A stretch of 64,000 nucleotides of DNA from Nereida ignava (lineage in GTDB: Bacteria > Pseudomonadota > Alphaproteobacteria > Rhodobacterales > Rhodobacteraceae), in contig NZ_CVPC01000005.1 in the NCBI RefSeq assembly GCF_001049735.1, positions 124,001 to 188,000 of the forward strand, given 5' to 3'. Positions within the stretch are counted from its first letter, which is position 1. Every line of letters begins with the position of its first letter. A model generated the notes under the pieces. That model saw only the letters and a program-made list of their open reading frames with translations, searched no databases and was not told the origin of the DNA. Below are positions 1 to 8,378 of this stretch, in pieces. The translations under genes were made by a program, and so were the position numbers.

Positions 1-1077
1 ACCCTGCGCGCCAAAACTGTCGTAGATGCGCCCTGTGAGCATCTGAAAAATGCCAACGCCGCCAATCCCGAACAAGTTCAACAACGTCACACCGCGCCCC
101 GTCAGATGGGACGGGAAAAAGCTGCGTGCGTGGGCGGTAATCACCGGAAATCCGGATCCGGCCATGCCAATCACAGCAAGCAAGATCACCGCAGTCCAAA
201 TTTGTGGCACCGGATTAATCGCCAGAAACGCCAGACACAGCACACCGATGCTGTTGCCGATAATAATGACCCATTTGCGCGTGCCAAAAATGCGGTCTGC
301 CGGTGCGTAAAGGAATGTGCCTGCCACCATAGCAAGCCCCATTACAAGGCCCGCTGTACCAATAAACGCCGGAAGCGCGCCGTGCAGATCATCGAAATAC
401 GGCCCAATCCAAAGCCCCCTGATCCCTGCGGCGGCGGCATAATTCACAAACATCAGCGGGAAAATTAGCCAAAGCGCGGGCATCCGCAAAAGCGTCAGAA
501 CAGAGCCGTCTTTGGGCGCGTCCACCTCACGCGCAGGGTCGCGGATCAGGGCAAACATCACCACAGCCGTGGCAGCCGTAAGTGCCGCAAGCCCCACCAA
601 TGTGGCGCGCCAGCCAAAGGCCTCAACCGCCCAAGCTGTTGGTGCCGCTGACAACAAATTGCCCAAACTCCCGATCCCGATCATCACGCCCGCAAGGGTG
701 GCAAACACGGCCGGTGCATAGATTTTAGCAAAGATGAAATACCCCGCCATCAACACCGCTGAACACCCGATACCAATCAAAACCATCGCCAATTTGATGT
801 GCAGCACCGTGGTGGCCATCGCAAAAACCACCGCCCCAAGCGCACCGATCATCAACAACGCAGGCGCTGTTTTGCGCGGCCCGATTGTATCAAGCGCCCA
901 GCCCACGGGAATTTGCATCACCGCAAATGTCAAAAACCACAGGCCCGAAGCCGCCGCCAGGTCATCAGGCGTGGCGCCAATATCGCGGCCCAGAACACCT
1001 GTCAGAACCGCCAAAAACGCGCGGTAGAATTGCGACAACACATAGGCAAAGATCAATGCGGCGATGCCAGCTTTCAT
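1..1077 (-). CDS. MFS transporter (partial, C-terminus beyond window)
   Basis: Reading the minus strand from an ATG at 1077 gives 359 codons open to the window edge, so the C-terminus is missing. The protein is strongly hydrophobic with many predicted membrane helices. A GWALDTIGPRK stretch after the second helix matches the loop 2-3 signature of the major facilitator superfamily (G-x3-D-x2-G-x-R-K). It is therefore an inner-membrane secondary transporter; the substrate cannot be told from the sequence. It is divergent from the BciB-like gene, with about 110 bases between the start codons. The family is certain, the function within it unknown. Confidence 0.85.
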   Translation of the reverse strand, partial: MKAGIAALIFAYVLSQFYRAFLAVLTGVLGRDIGATPDDLAAASGLWFLTFAVMQIPVGWALDTIGPRKTAPALLMIGALGAVVFAMATTVLHIKLAMVLIGIGCSAVLMAGYFIFAKIYAPAVFATLAGVMIGIGSLGNLLSAAPTAWAVEAFGWRATLVGLAALTAATAVVMFALIRDPAREVDAPKDGSVLTLLRMPALWLIFPLMFVNYAAAAGIRGLWIGPYFDDLHGALPAFIGTAGLVMGLAMVAGTFLYAPADRIFGTRKWVIIIGNSIGVLCLAFLAINPVPQIWTAVILLAVIGMAGSGFPVITAHARSFFPSHLTGRGVTLLNLFGIGGVGIFQMLTGRIYDSFGAQG

Positions 1078-1189
1078 GGGGGTGCTCCGGTTCAAATTAT
1101 CCTCGGGCGTACCGCTGCCATGCAACGGGCAGCCGCGCAAGTCTGCAATCAACTTTGCGGCGCAGCGCGCCTATGCCATACATCACACC

Positions 1190-2398
1190 ATGACAGTCCT
1201 GACCCCCTCCGCCGGCCCTGCTGAACCCCGTGGCCTTTGCACAGATTGCGGCGTCTCGCGCATGGGGATCGCCAAGTCCTGCGGCACCGCGTGCCAGTTC
1301 ATCAAACCGGACTACCCCGCGATGGAAACCGCCGTGCAAGGGCGCACACGGCGCGCAACGGGGGACGAGGTTTTCTTTGGTCCGTTCCAAGCCATGTACC
1401 GTGCCGCTTTGACCCCCGCGCGCGAGGGGGCGCAATGGACAGGGCTGACCACGCGGCTGGCTGAAAAGATGCTGGAAGACGGCAGTGTGGACGGCGTGAT
1501 TTGTATGGTGCCGGACGCTGATGATCCGTGGAAACCCGTGCCCGCGATTATTACTGAGGCGGCCGATATGGCCCAAGCCCGCGGGATGCGGATGGGCTAC
1601 GCGCCGCTGCTGGCGATGCTGGAACCCGCCGCCGAAATGGGCCTTAAACGGCTGGCGATGATCGGCATCCCCTGTCAGGTGTATGCCCTGCGCCGCATCG
1701 AAGAACAGCTTGGCTTTGAGGCCATCACCGTGATCGGAACACCGTGTTCCGACAACACCACCACCGCCAATTTCCATGACTTTCTGGCGCGTCTGTCCGA
1801 CAAACCCGAGACGATCACATATCTTGAGTTTCGCGCCGATTATCACGTTGAGCTGCGCTTTGAGGATGGCCGCTCGCAAAACATTCCGTTCCTGCAGTTG
1901 CCGCTGTCTGATTTATCGCCCGACTTCTTTCCGCTGACCTGTCGTACCTGCGTGGATTACACCAACACGCTGGCTGATATCACCGTGGGCTACATGGGCG
2001 GCACCGGTGAGCAATGGGTGATCGTGCGCAATGATCGTGGCGCCCGCGCCCTTGAGGCGATCCGCCCAGAGGTCAAACTTTCAGCCCCCGCCGATAAGGG
2101 CAAACGCGCCGGTGCCGTGGCCGGTTTTCGCGACAATACTGCGCGCGCGGCGGGCGGGCTTCCCCTGCGCAAAATGCCCAATTGGTTGCGCCCGATTGTG
2201 GGCTGGCTCATGCCCCGTATCGGACCGCGCGGCATCGAATTTGCCCGCGCGAGGCTTGAGATGAAAGCAGTTGAAACCGTGCTGCACCTGCGCCGCGAAG
2301 AGCCTGCAAAGATGAAGAACATGATCCCCGATCATGTCTGGGACCTTGCCGCGCCCTATGATGTGACCCCCCAAGAGGGCGAGCGTCAAAAGCCGTAA
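1190..2398 (+). CDS. BciB/FrhB-type iron-sulfur flavoprotein (8-vinyl reductase-like)
   Basis: A 402-residue protein of the coenzyme F420 hydrogenase/dehydrogenase beta subunit family. The N-terminus has cysteines C17-x2-C20 followed by C31 and C35, suited to an iron-sulfur cluster, then the family blocks GAQWTG, GIPCQVYALR and GTPCSDN. A later CRTCVDY motif and GYMGGTGEQW complete the pattern. Block by block it resembles, from memory, cyanobacterial BciB, the ferredoxin-dependent divinyl-chlorophyllide 8-vinyl reductase. The same fold also serves 7-hydroxymethyl-chlorophyll reductase and other flavin/Fe-S reductases, so the substrate is open. No other bacteriochlorophyll gene lies in this window. 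Start: ATG at 1190 directly precedes the conserved N-terminus; an in-frame ATG at 1064 would overlap the divergent MFS gene. Confidence 0.8.
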   Translation: MTVLTPSAGPAEPRGLCTDCGVSRMGIAKSCGTACQFIKPDYPAMETAVQGRTRRATGDEVFFGPFQAMYRAALTPAREGAQWTGLTTRLAEKMLEDGSVDGVICMVPDADDPWKPVPAIITEAADMAQARGMRMGYAPLLAMLEPAAEMGLKRLAMIGIPCQVYALRRIEEQLGFEAITVIGTPCSDNTTTANFHDFLARLSDKPETITYLEFRADYHVELRFEDGRSQNIPFLQLPLSDLSPDFFPLTCRTCVDYTNTLADITVGYMGGTGEQWVIVRNDRGARALEAIRPEVKLSAPADKGKRAGAVAGFRDNTARAAGGLPLRKMPNWLRPIVGWLMPRIGPRGIEFARARLEMKAVETVLHLRREEPAKMKNMIPDHVWDLAAPYDVTPQEGERQKP

Positions 2399-3252
2399 AG
2401 CCGTGCAGGTGTATCGACCAAAATGCGGCGGCGGGTATCCTCATCCGTAACGATCCCCATGAAGTGGTTCAACAAGACGCCCGCATCCGGCAGTTTCGCA
2501 TCCGCCAGCATAATGTGGGGCCAATCGCTGCCCCAAACGCAGGCGTCAGGGTTGGCGCGCGCCAGTGTTTCGATAAAGCTGCTAGCCGCTTCATACGGCG
2601 CATCGCAAAACCTGTAAGGGGCGCTTAGCTTCACGTGACAGGCCCCATCGGACACCAATTGGCGCAGTGTCTCAAAGCCTTCTTGCTGGGTGCCAAGGCT
2701 TAGATCAGGCCAACCGATGTGGTCAAAACATACGGGCACTGGCATGGCGCGCACATCGTCCGCCAGTTCTTGCATGTGTTTGTGGGTGTTCATCAGCATC
2801 TGCACGTGCATCCCGCGCGCCGCAAGCATCGGCGCGATCCGCTTCACGCCGTCCCACGACAACACACCGCCGTGCACATAGTTCAGCCGCACGCCCACGA
2901 TACCCGCGTCGCGCAGATCATCCAGATCCGCCTCAGTCGCCGCATCCGTGACAAGCCCAATCCCCCGCGCCGCATCACCCATCGCCGAAACAGCAGCCTT
3001 GGTCACATCATTGTTCGCCCCGTAAAGAATGGAGTGCACGATCACGCAACGCTCCATGCCCAGCACATCCATATGGTGGCGGTAGCGCGTGACATACTCA
3101 TCAAGACTGCCGGCAGCGGGGTCCTCAACACGGCCATCCCACAAGGGCATATCATCGCCCACCATATGAATATGCGCATCACACGCCCCACGCGGCACGT
3201 TTCCAATGGGCGACGTTGGTGTGTCGATCGGGGGCAAGGCAGTGGGCAGCAT
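2386..3252 (-). CDS. Amidohydrolase family protein, 2-pyrone-4,6-dicarboxylate hydrolase-like
   Basis: A 288-residue metal-dependent hydrolase of the amidohydrolase_2 type (TIM barrel). The early CDAHIH motif gives the H-x-H metal ligands, FDHIG carries a later histidine, and the C-terminal WGSDWPH holds the conserved aspartate. This pattern and length fit the LigI family (2-pyrone-4,6-dicarboxylate lactonase and related lactone or amide hydrolases). No protocatechuate meta-cleavage genes surround it, so the exact substrate is inferred only at family level. Start: ATG at 3252 is chosen over 3342 because the longer form would overlap the divergent tupB start at 3323. Its 3' end overlaps the convergent BciB-like gene by 13 bases. 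Confidence 0.8.
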   Translation of the reverse strand: MLPTALPPIDTPTSPIGNVPRGACDAHIHMVGDDMPLWDGRVEDPAAGSLDEYVTRYRHHMDVLGMERCVIVHSILYGANNDVTKAAVSAMGDAARGIGLVTDAATEADLDDLRDAGIVGVRLNYVHGGVLSWDGVKRIAPMLAARGMHVQMLMNTHKHMQELADDVRAMPVPVCFDHIGWPDLSLGTQQEGFETLRQLVSDGACHVKLSAPYRFCDAPYEAASSFIETLARANPDACVWGSDWPHIMLADAKLPDAGVLLNHFMGIVTDEDTRRRILVDTPARLYGF

Positions 3253-3322
3253 GTCGGCTCCTATCGGATTTATGGCGTTTCTTAGCTTTGGAGTAGCCCA
3301 GCAGGTTTGGTAGAGACAAGGG

Positions 3323-4030
3323 ATGGAAACATTTGCCGACATACTGCTGCGCGCCTTTGCTCTGATCGCCCAAGGGGATCCGGTGCTGCGCGGTGTTGTG
3401 GGGCTGTCGCTTTATGTCACCCTAAGTGCGACCGCCATTGCCTGTGCGATTGGCCTGCCATTGGGCGCGGTTGTGGGCGGCACACAGTTTGCCGGACGCG
3501 GCGGCGTTATCATCTTTCTGAACGCGCTGATGGGCCTGCCGCCTGTGGTCGTGGGGTTGGTAGTGTATCTGCTGTTGTCAGCAAGTGGCCCGCTTGGGGT
3601 GCTGGGCCTGCTTTACACCCCTGCTGCCATGATTATTGCGCAGACCATTCTGATCACGCCGATTGTTGCGGCCCTAACGGTGCAAGTGACGTCGGATATG
3701 CACCGCGAATACCGCGAGCAGTTCCGCTCGATGGGTGTTGGACGGCTGGCACGCATTGGGGCGCTGATGTGGGATGCGCGGCTGGCGTTGGTGCCTGTGG
3801 CGCTTGCGGGTTTTGGCCGTGCGGTGGCCGAAGTGGGCGCAGTTATGATTGTGGGTGGCAACATCAACCACGTCACCCGCGTCATGACCACCTCGATCGC
3901 GCTTGAAACCAGCAAGGGCAATCTTGAGCTGGCGCTGGCCCTTGGGATTGTGCTGTTGTTGATCGCACTTCTGGTGAATGCAGCCGTGATGACACTGCGC
4001 TCTGCCTCTGTGAGGGCTGCTTATGCGTGA
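3323..4030 (+). CDS. tupB: Tungstate ABC transporter permease
   Basis: A 235-residue inner-membrane permease with about five to six hydrophobic helices. It contains the EAA-type loop that docks onto the ATPase (around AEVGAVMIVGGN, residues 170-185). The closest known family is TupB/WtpB of tungstate importers, and the downstream binding protein has the tungstate-type motif TTSTQNSG. It is the first gene of a compact tupBCA operon: its TGA at 4028-4030 overlaps the start of tupC by 8 bases, implying translational coupling. Tungstate supply would serve tungsten or molybdenum enzymes such as formate dehydrogenases. The start at 3323 lies 71 bases from the divergent hydrolase gene. Confidence 0.88.
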   Translation: METFADILLRAFALIAQGDPVLRGVVGLSLYVTLSATAIACAIGLPLGAVVGGTQFAGRGGVIIFLNALMGLPPVVVGLVVYLLLSASGPLGVLGLLYTPAAMIIAQTILITPIVAALTVQVTSDMHREYREQFRSMGVGRLARIGALMWDARLALVPVALAGFGRAVAEVGAVMIVGGNINHVTRVMTTSIALETSKGNLELALALGIVLLLIALLVNAAVMTLRSASVRAAYA

Positions 4031-4775
4031 GCCCGCAAATATCATCCGCGCTGATTTCGGCGGCACCCTTCTTGAAACACGCGGGCTTACCTACCGCGCC
4101 GATGGCACGCGCTTTGTGGATGACGTCTCGCTTCGTCTGCGCGAGGGGCGCATCACTACAATTTTGGGGCCCAATGGTGCGGGCAAAAGCCTGTTGCTGC
4201 GGTTGATCCACGGGCTGATCGCGCCCACATCTGGCGATGTCATCTGGAACGGGCGCAGCCTTGATGCCCCTGCCCGCGCGGCCCAAGCCATGGTGTTTCA
4301 GCGCCCCGTGATGATGCGCCGCTCTGTTGCGGGTAATTTGCGTTTTGCATTGAAGGTGAAGGGCGTGCCCCGCCACGCGCGCGCCGCCCAAGTAGAGGCG
4401 CTGCTGACCAAGGCAGGCCTTCAGGATATGGCAACACGCCCCGCACGGCTTTTGTCCGGTGGTGAGCAACAAAAGCTGGCGATTGTGCGCGCCACCATTG
4501 GTGCGCCGCGTATGCTGATGCTTGATGAGCCGACAGCCAATCTTGATCCATCAGCGACGCGGGCTGTCGAAACATTGGTGCAAGATGTGCAGACCCAAGG
4601 CACCACGGTGGTGATGGTCACCCACGACCAAGGACAGGCGAAACGCCTTGCCCAAGATGTGGCGTTCCTGCAAAGCGGCCGCCTAGCCGAGGCCGGTCCC
4701 GCAGCGCGCCTTTTGACTGAACCACAATCACGCCCCATGAAAGCGTGGCTGGATGGAGAGCTTTATGTGGACTAA
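4023..4775 (+). CDS. tupC: Tungstate ABC transporter ATP-binding protein
   Basis: A 250-residue ABC ATPase. Walker A is GPNGAGKS (about residues 44-51), the signature motif is LSGGEQQ, Walker B is MLMLDEPTANLD, and the switch histidine sits in VMVTHDQ. It powers import through TupB. The ATG at 4023 lies inside the 3' end of tupB (8-base overlap), and its own stop codon at 4773-4775 overlaps the start of tupA, so the three genes are tightly coupled. Length and motifs are complete. Assignment to tungstate rather than another oxyanion rests on the neighbouring binding protein. Confidence 0.88.
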   Translation: MREPANIIRADFGGTLLETRGLTYRADGTRFVDDVSLRLREGRITTILGPNGAGKSLLLRLIHGLIAPTSGDVIWNGRSLDAPARAAQAMVFQRPVMMRRSVAGNLRFALKVKGVPRHARAAQVEALLTKAGLQDMATRPARLLSGGEQQKLAIVRATIGAPRMLMLDEPTANLDPSATRAVETLVQDVQTQGTTVVMVTHDQGQAKRLAQDVAFLQSGRLAEAGPAARLLTEPQSRPMKAWLDGELYVD

Positions 4776-5586
4776 ATGCGCAGGTCTGATTTTTGCGTTG
4801 GCACTGTCTGTGTCGGTGATGCCGACGGGCGCAAAAGCTGAGCAATTCATCGTGGTACAATCCACCACATCCACACAAAACTCTGGACTGTTTGATGCGA
4901 TTTTACCGGTATTTGAGGCCGCAACCGGTATTGAAGTCCGCGTCGTGGCCGTTGGCACAGGGCAGGCGTTGCGCAATGCCCAAAACGGTGACGGAGATGT
5001 TTTGCTGGTGCACGCCAAAGCCGCAGAGCAGGCCTTTGTGGATGCGGGTTACGGCCTGCCGCGCCGCGATGTGATGTATAATGATTTCGTGCTGATCGGC
5101 CCAAAAGACGACCCTGCGGGCATTCGCGGAACACGCAGCGCGGCTAAGGCGCTGGCCCGTATCGCCGCCCAAAAAGCACCCTTTGCCAGCCGCGGTGACG
5201 ACAGCGGCACCCACAAAGCCGAGATGCGGATGTGGGGCGCGCTTGACCCAACAGATGCCTCGGGCACGTGGTACCGCGAAACGGGCAGCGGCATGGGCGC
5301 GACCCTGAACACCGGCATCGCCATGGGGGCGTATGTGCTAAGCGACCGCGCCACGTGGCTGGCCTTCGGCAACAAAGCAGACCACGACGTGCTGGTTGAG
5401 GGCGATCCCCCGATGTTCAACCAATACGGCGTGATCGTGGTAAACCCCGCGCGCCACCCCCACGTTAAAGTGGCCGAGGCCCAACGCTTTGCTGATTGGT
5501 TAACCCAAGATGGAGGACAGAGCGCCATCGCAGCGTTCACCGTTGCGGGCACCCAGCCTTTCTATCCAAACGCAACACCGCGTTAA
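4765..5586 (+). CDS. tupA: Tungstate ABC transporter periplasmic binding protein
   Basis: A 273-residue solute-binding protein. It starts with a signal peptide (short positive N-terminus, hydrophobic stretch, probable cleavage after AKA). The mature N-terminus carries VVQSTTSTQNSG, the ligand-binding motif typical of TupA, and a second binding segment RGDDSGTH around residue 150. The ATG at 4765 is preferred over 4753 because GGAGAG lies at the right distance upstream of it; the gene then overlaps tupC by 11 bases. The order permease-ATPase-binding protein is retained in one transcript. It captures tungstate, and possibly molybdate weakly, in the periplasm. Confidence 0.9.
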   Translation: MWTKCAGLIFALALSVSVMPTGAKAEQFIVVQSTTSTQNSGLFDAILPVFEAATGIEVRVVAVGTGQALRNAQNGDGDVLLVHAKAAEQAFVDAGYGLPRRDVMYNDFVLIGPKDDPAGIRGTRSAAKALARIAAQKAPFASRGDDSGTHKAEMRMWGALDPTDASGTWYRETGSGMGATLNTGIAMGAYVLSDRATWLAFGNKADHDVLVEGDPPMFNQYGVIVVNPARHPHVKVAEAQRFADWLTQDGGQSAIAAFTVAGTQPFYPNATPR

Positions 5587-5658
5587 GGGCTGTCATTTGC
5601 CACGCGATGGTGATTTATCACGGCGGAATTTGACGGACGTTTTACAAGGGGCATCCAA

Positions 5659-6111
5659 ATGGACAAAGATCTCAGCTTTTTCTTGATCATCGGCCTAATG
5701 CTTGTGGTCGGTGTGATGGTTGCCCTTCAAGGGCCACTTAACGCCAAACTTTCACAAAACATCGGCAGCTTTGTTCTTGGCTCAGCCATTTCATTTGCTG
5801 TTGGCTTAGTCGCGCTGATCATCTTGTGGTTTGCGGGCGGCGCACAAGGCAGCCTTGCCGCAATCAAAGTGCAGCCGCTTTATCTGTTAAGCGGTGGTTT
5901 GTTGGGGGTATGCTTTGTGTGGGCCTTCACATGGGCAGTGCCGCAAATTGGTGTGTTCTTCGTGGTGATCTCTGCAATCATCGGACAGATGATCGGCGCA
6001 GTTGTGATCGCGCGGATCGGCATGTTTGGGGTCGCCCCCAGCTATCTCGGCCTATCGCAGTTTGTCGGGCTTGGCTTTTTGACTGTGGGCGCCGTACTGA
6101 TCTATCGCTAG
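5659..6111 (+). CDS. DMT-superfamily small membrane transporter (DUF606/YdcZ type)
   Basis: A 150-residue, almost wholly hydrophobic protein with about five membrane helices. The start LIIGLMLVVGVMVALQGPLN and the later QIGVFFVVISAIIGQM fit the YdcZ/DUF606 family, which behaves as half-size members of the drug/metabolite transporter superfamily. Such proteins often function as dimers, sometimes from two adjacent genes; only one copy is seen here. The start ATG follows AAGGGG at good spacing. It lies 72 bases after tupA on the same strand, but no functional link to tungstate uptake is evident. Substrate unknown. Confidence 0.75.
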   Translation: MDKDLSFFLIIGLMLVVGVMVALQGPLNAKLSQNIGSFVLGSAISFAVGLVALIILWFAGGAQGSLAAIKVQPLYLLSGGLLGVCFVWAFTWAVPQIGVFFVVISAIIGQMIGAVVIARIGMFGVAPSYLGLSQFVGLGFLTVGAVLIYR

Positions 6112-6149
6112 ATCATCGAGCCTGTTGCGACCCGCCTTTCAAACAGAAA

Positions 6150-7109
6150 TCACTTCTGATCGATAATCCCACGTTTGCGCAACGTGGGGCTAAGACGGGC
6201 GGCCGTACCTGTTTCAAACCGTGAACGGGTGCGCAGAACCGGCGTCGTTTCAGAGGCGTCTTTTGTGCCCTCGCGGAACACAATCATCAAACCACTGGCA
6301 ATGATGATCGCTGCACCAAGTAGGGTCATCGCGTCAGGGAATTCCGAAAAGAGCAGCACGCCAAAAATGGTCGCCCAAATGATTTGGCTATACTGCATCG
6401 GCGCGACGATTGCCGCGTCCCCCTTTTTGTAGGCCACAATCATGCAAAGCCCCGCAAGGTTCACAAGGATAGACATGGCGAGCGTACCGACCAAATCAGG
6501 AAGGGTCATGGGAACATAGACAAACGGCAGGGCCACGCCCATCAACACAAAGTTGGCCATCATGGGGTACAACATCAAAACAATCGTACGTTCGTCCTTA
6601 CCAATTTTGCGCACGATCACGGAGGCCAGCGCCCCGCCAAACGCACCCGTCAACGCAGCGGCATGGCCAAGACCCAGCTCGGTCCCCCCCGGGCGCAGCA
6701 CCACCAAAACACCGCTTAGGCCCAGCGCAACCGCAACCCAGCGCCGCCAGCCGACAGTCTCGCCCAAGATCGGAATAGACAGCACGGTAATGATCAGCGG
6801 ACTTGCGAAAATAATGGCGTAGGTCTGGGTCAACGGCAGCACAGAGAAGGCGTAGAACACGCTGATGCCTGTGGCGACTGCGGCAAGCGTGCGCAGGGCG
6901 GTCCACCATGGGTGACGCGGAATAAGGTTGGCTTCGGTCTGATCGCGCATCAGCATCATCATGACCATCGGAAAGCCGAATAGCCCGCTGAAAAACAAAA
7001 TCTGGAAAGGCTGATAGCTTACGCCCAGTACTTTCACGATCACATCATGGGTCGAGAAAATAGCAAAACCCAAAAGGGCATAAAGCGCGGCAGATGTATT
7101 GTTGGACAT
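6150..7109 (-). CDS. EamA-family (DMT) transporter 1
   Basis: A 319-residue inner-membrane protein with ten predicted helices arranged as two EamA repeats, typical of drug/metabolite exporters of the RhaT/EamA class. The start is uncertain. An ATG at 7136 is possible, but an ATG at 7172 can be excluded because it lies inside a clear Rho-independent terminator (7141-7183) that closes leuB. ATG at 7109 begins the conserved portion. None of the starts has a good ribosome binding site. The gene lies downstream of leuB on the same strand, directly behind that terminator, so it needs either read-through or a promoter I cannot identify. Substrate unknown. Confidence 0.8.
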   Translation of the reverse strand: MSNNTSAALYALLGFAIFSTHDVIVKVLGVSYQPFQILFFSGLFGFPMVMMMLMRDQTEANLIPRHPWWTALRTLAAVATGISVFYAFSVLPLTQTYAIIFASPLIITVLSIPILGETVGWRRWVAVALGLSGVLVVLRPGGTELGLGHAAALTGAFGGALASVIVRKIGKDERTIVLMLYPMMANFVLMGVALPFVYVPMTLPDLVGTLAMSILVNLAGLCMIVAYKKGDAAIVAPMQYSQIIWATIFGVLLFSEFPDAMTLLGAAIIIASGLMIVFREGTKDASETTPVLRTRSRFETGTAARLSPTLRKRGIIDQK

Positions 7110-7140
7110 AAAAGCGGCCTGACTGGTTTCAGTCATGGCT

Positions 7141-7183
7141 AAAACAAACGCCCGCCCTGTGACAAGATGCATCAGGGCGGGCG
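7141..7183 (-). terminator. Rho-independent terminator of leuB
   Basis: A perfect 11-bp inverted repeat (7149-7159 with 7173-7183, GC-rich, 13-base loop) is followed on the minus strand by the T-rich tract TTTGTTTT (7148-7141). It lies 26 bases after the leuB stop codon and a few bases before the start region of the next gene. Confidence 0.85.
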
Positions 7184-7208
7184 CTGTGAATTGTTGTGAA
7201 GCGTGCCC

Positions 7209-8312
7209 TTAAAGGGACGCGTCCAAAGCGGCTAAGATAACGTCGCCCATCTGGATGGTGCTGATTGGGGTGCCACCGTCTGGGCCCATCAGATCACCTG
7301 TACGCGCACCATCGGCCAGCACTTTTTCAACCGCTGCTTCAAGGCGAGCAGCCTCAGCGCCTTGGTCAAACGAATAGCGCAGCGCCATCGCGAAGGACAA
7401 AATACACGCGATTGGGTTCGCTTTGCTTTGGCCTGTGATGTCAGGTGCGGAACCATGTACCGGCTCATAGAGCGCTTTGGGGCGACCGTTTTCGCCAATT
7501 GCCCCAAGAGATGCAGAAGGCAGCATGCCAAGCGAGCCAGTCAGCATTGCAGCACAGTCAGACAAAATATCACCAAACAGGTTGTCTGTCAGGATCACGT
7601 CAAACTGCTTAGGCGCGCGGACCAACTGCATTGCGCCATTGTCTGCGTACATATGGCTTAACCCAACTTCGGGGTACTCAGCGTGCACTTTGGTCACGAC
7701 TTCACGCCACAAAATGCCACTTTCCATCACGTTCGCTTTTTCCATAGAGCAAACGCGTTTGTTACGGCGCATAGCCAACTCAAACGCAGAGCGCGCAACG
7801 CGGTCAATCTCGGCTTCGGTGTAGCGCTGGGTGTTGATGCCTACGCGTTGGCCGTCTTCTTCGAAGATGCCCCGTGGCTCGCCGAAGTATGAACCTGATG
7901 TCAGCTCACGAACGATCATGATGTCGAGGCCAGATACGATGTCACGCTTCAGGCTTGAGAAGTCAGCCAATGCGTCAAAACACTGTGCCGGGCGCAGGTT
8001 TGAGAACAGATCCATCTCTTTGCGCAGGCGCAGCAGGCCGCGCTCGGGCTTCACGGAGAAGTCCAGATCATCATAGGCAGGGCCACCAACGGCACCGAGC
8101 AAAACGGCGTCCGCGGCATGTGCTTTGGCCATCGTGTCATCGTGCAAAGGCGTGCCGTGAGCATCATAAGCCGCGCCACCGACAAGGTCGGTTTCAACGT
8201 CAAACGACAGGTCGCGCTTATCGCCGAACCACGCGATAACGCGCTCAACCTCGGCCATGACTTCGGGGCCAATGCCGTCACCGGGCAGGATCAAAAGGGA
8301 GGGGTTCGCCAT
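7209..8312 (-). CDS. leuB: 3-isopropylmalate dehydrogenase
   Basis: A 367-residue cytosolic enzyme that oxidises and decarboxylates 3-isopropylmalate with NAD in leucine synthesis. The N-terminus [11 protein letters not shown], the substrate motif around [20 protein letters not shown] with metal-binding aspartates, and the NAD-binding PVHGSAPDI are all intact, and the length is normal. It is the last leucine gene of the minus-strand cluster leuC-leuD-(two other genes)-leuB. A strong terminator follows it. The ATG at 8312 is the only sensible start. Confidence 0.97.
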   Translation of the reverse strand: MANPSLLILPGDGIGPEVMAEVERVIAWFGDKRDLSFDVETDLVGGAAYDAHGTPLHDDTMAKAHAADAVLLGAVGGPAYDDLDFSVKPERGLLRLRKEMDLFSNLRPAQCFDALADFSSLKRDIVSGLDIMIVRELTSGSYFGEPRGIFEEDGQRVGINTQRYTEAEIDRVARSAFELAMRRNKRVCSMEKANVMESGILWREVVTKVHAEYPEVGLSHMYADNGAMQLVRAPKQFDVILTDNLFGDILSDCAAMLTGSLGMLPSASLGAIGENGRPKALYEPVHGSAPDITGQSKANPIACILSFAMALRYSFDQGAEAARLEAAVEKVLADGARTGDLMGPDGGTPISTIQMGDVILAALDASL

Positions 8313-8378
8313 TGCAACAAGTCCTTCTTAAAATTGGTTGCTTAGCGGGTAGCCCGTTCGCCCCCAATGGTCAAGAAA

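Noticed and set aside
1097-1879. 260-codon frame antisense to the BciB-like gene
   Set aside because: It mirrors a well-conserved gene, is rich in histidine, arginine and glycine as expected from the complementary strand, and has no recognisable domain.
5610-5625. Short near-palindrome GTGATTTATCAC after tupA
   Set aside because: The stem is only five base pairs with no T-run following; it is too weak to call a terminator or operator.
7110-7172. ATG at 7172 as start of EamA transporter 1
   Set aside because: This codon lies within the loop and stem of the leuB terminator, making translation from there implausible.
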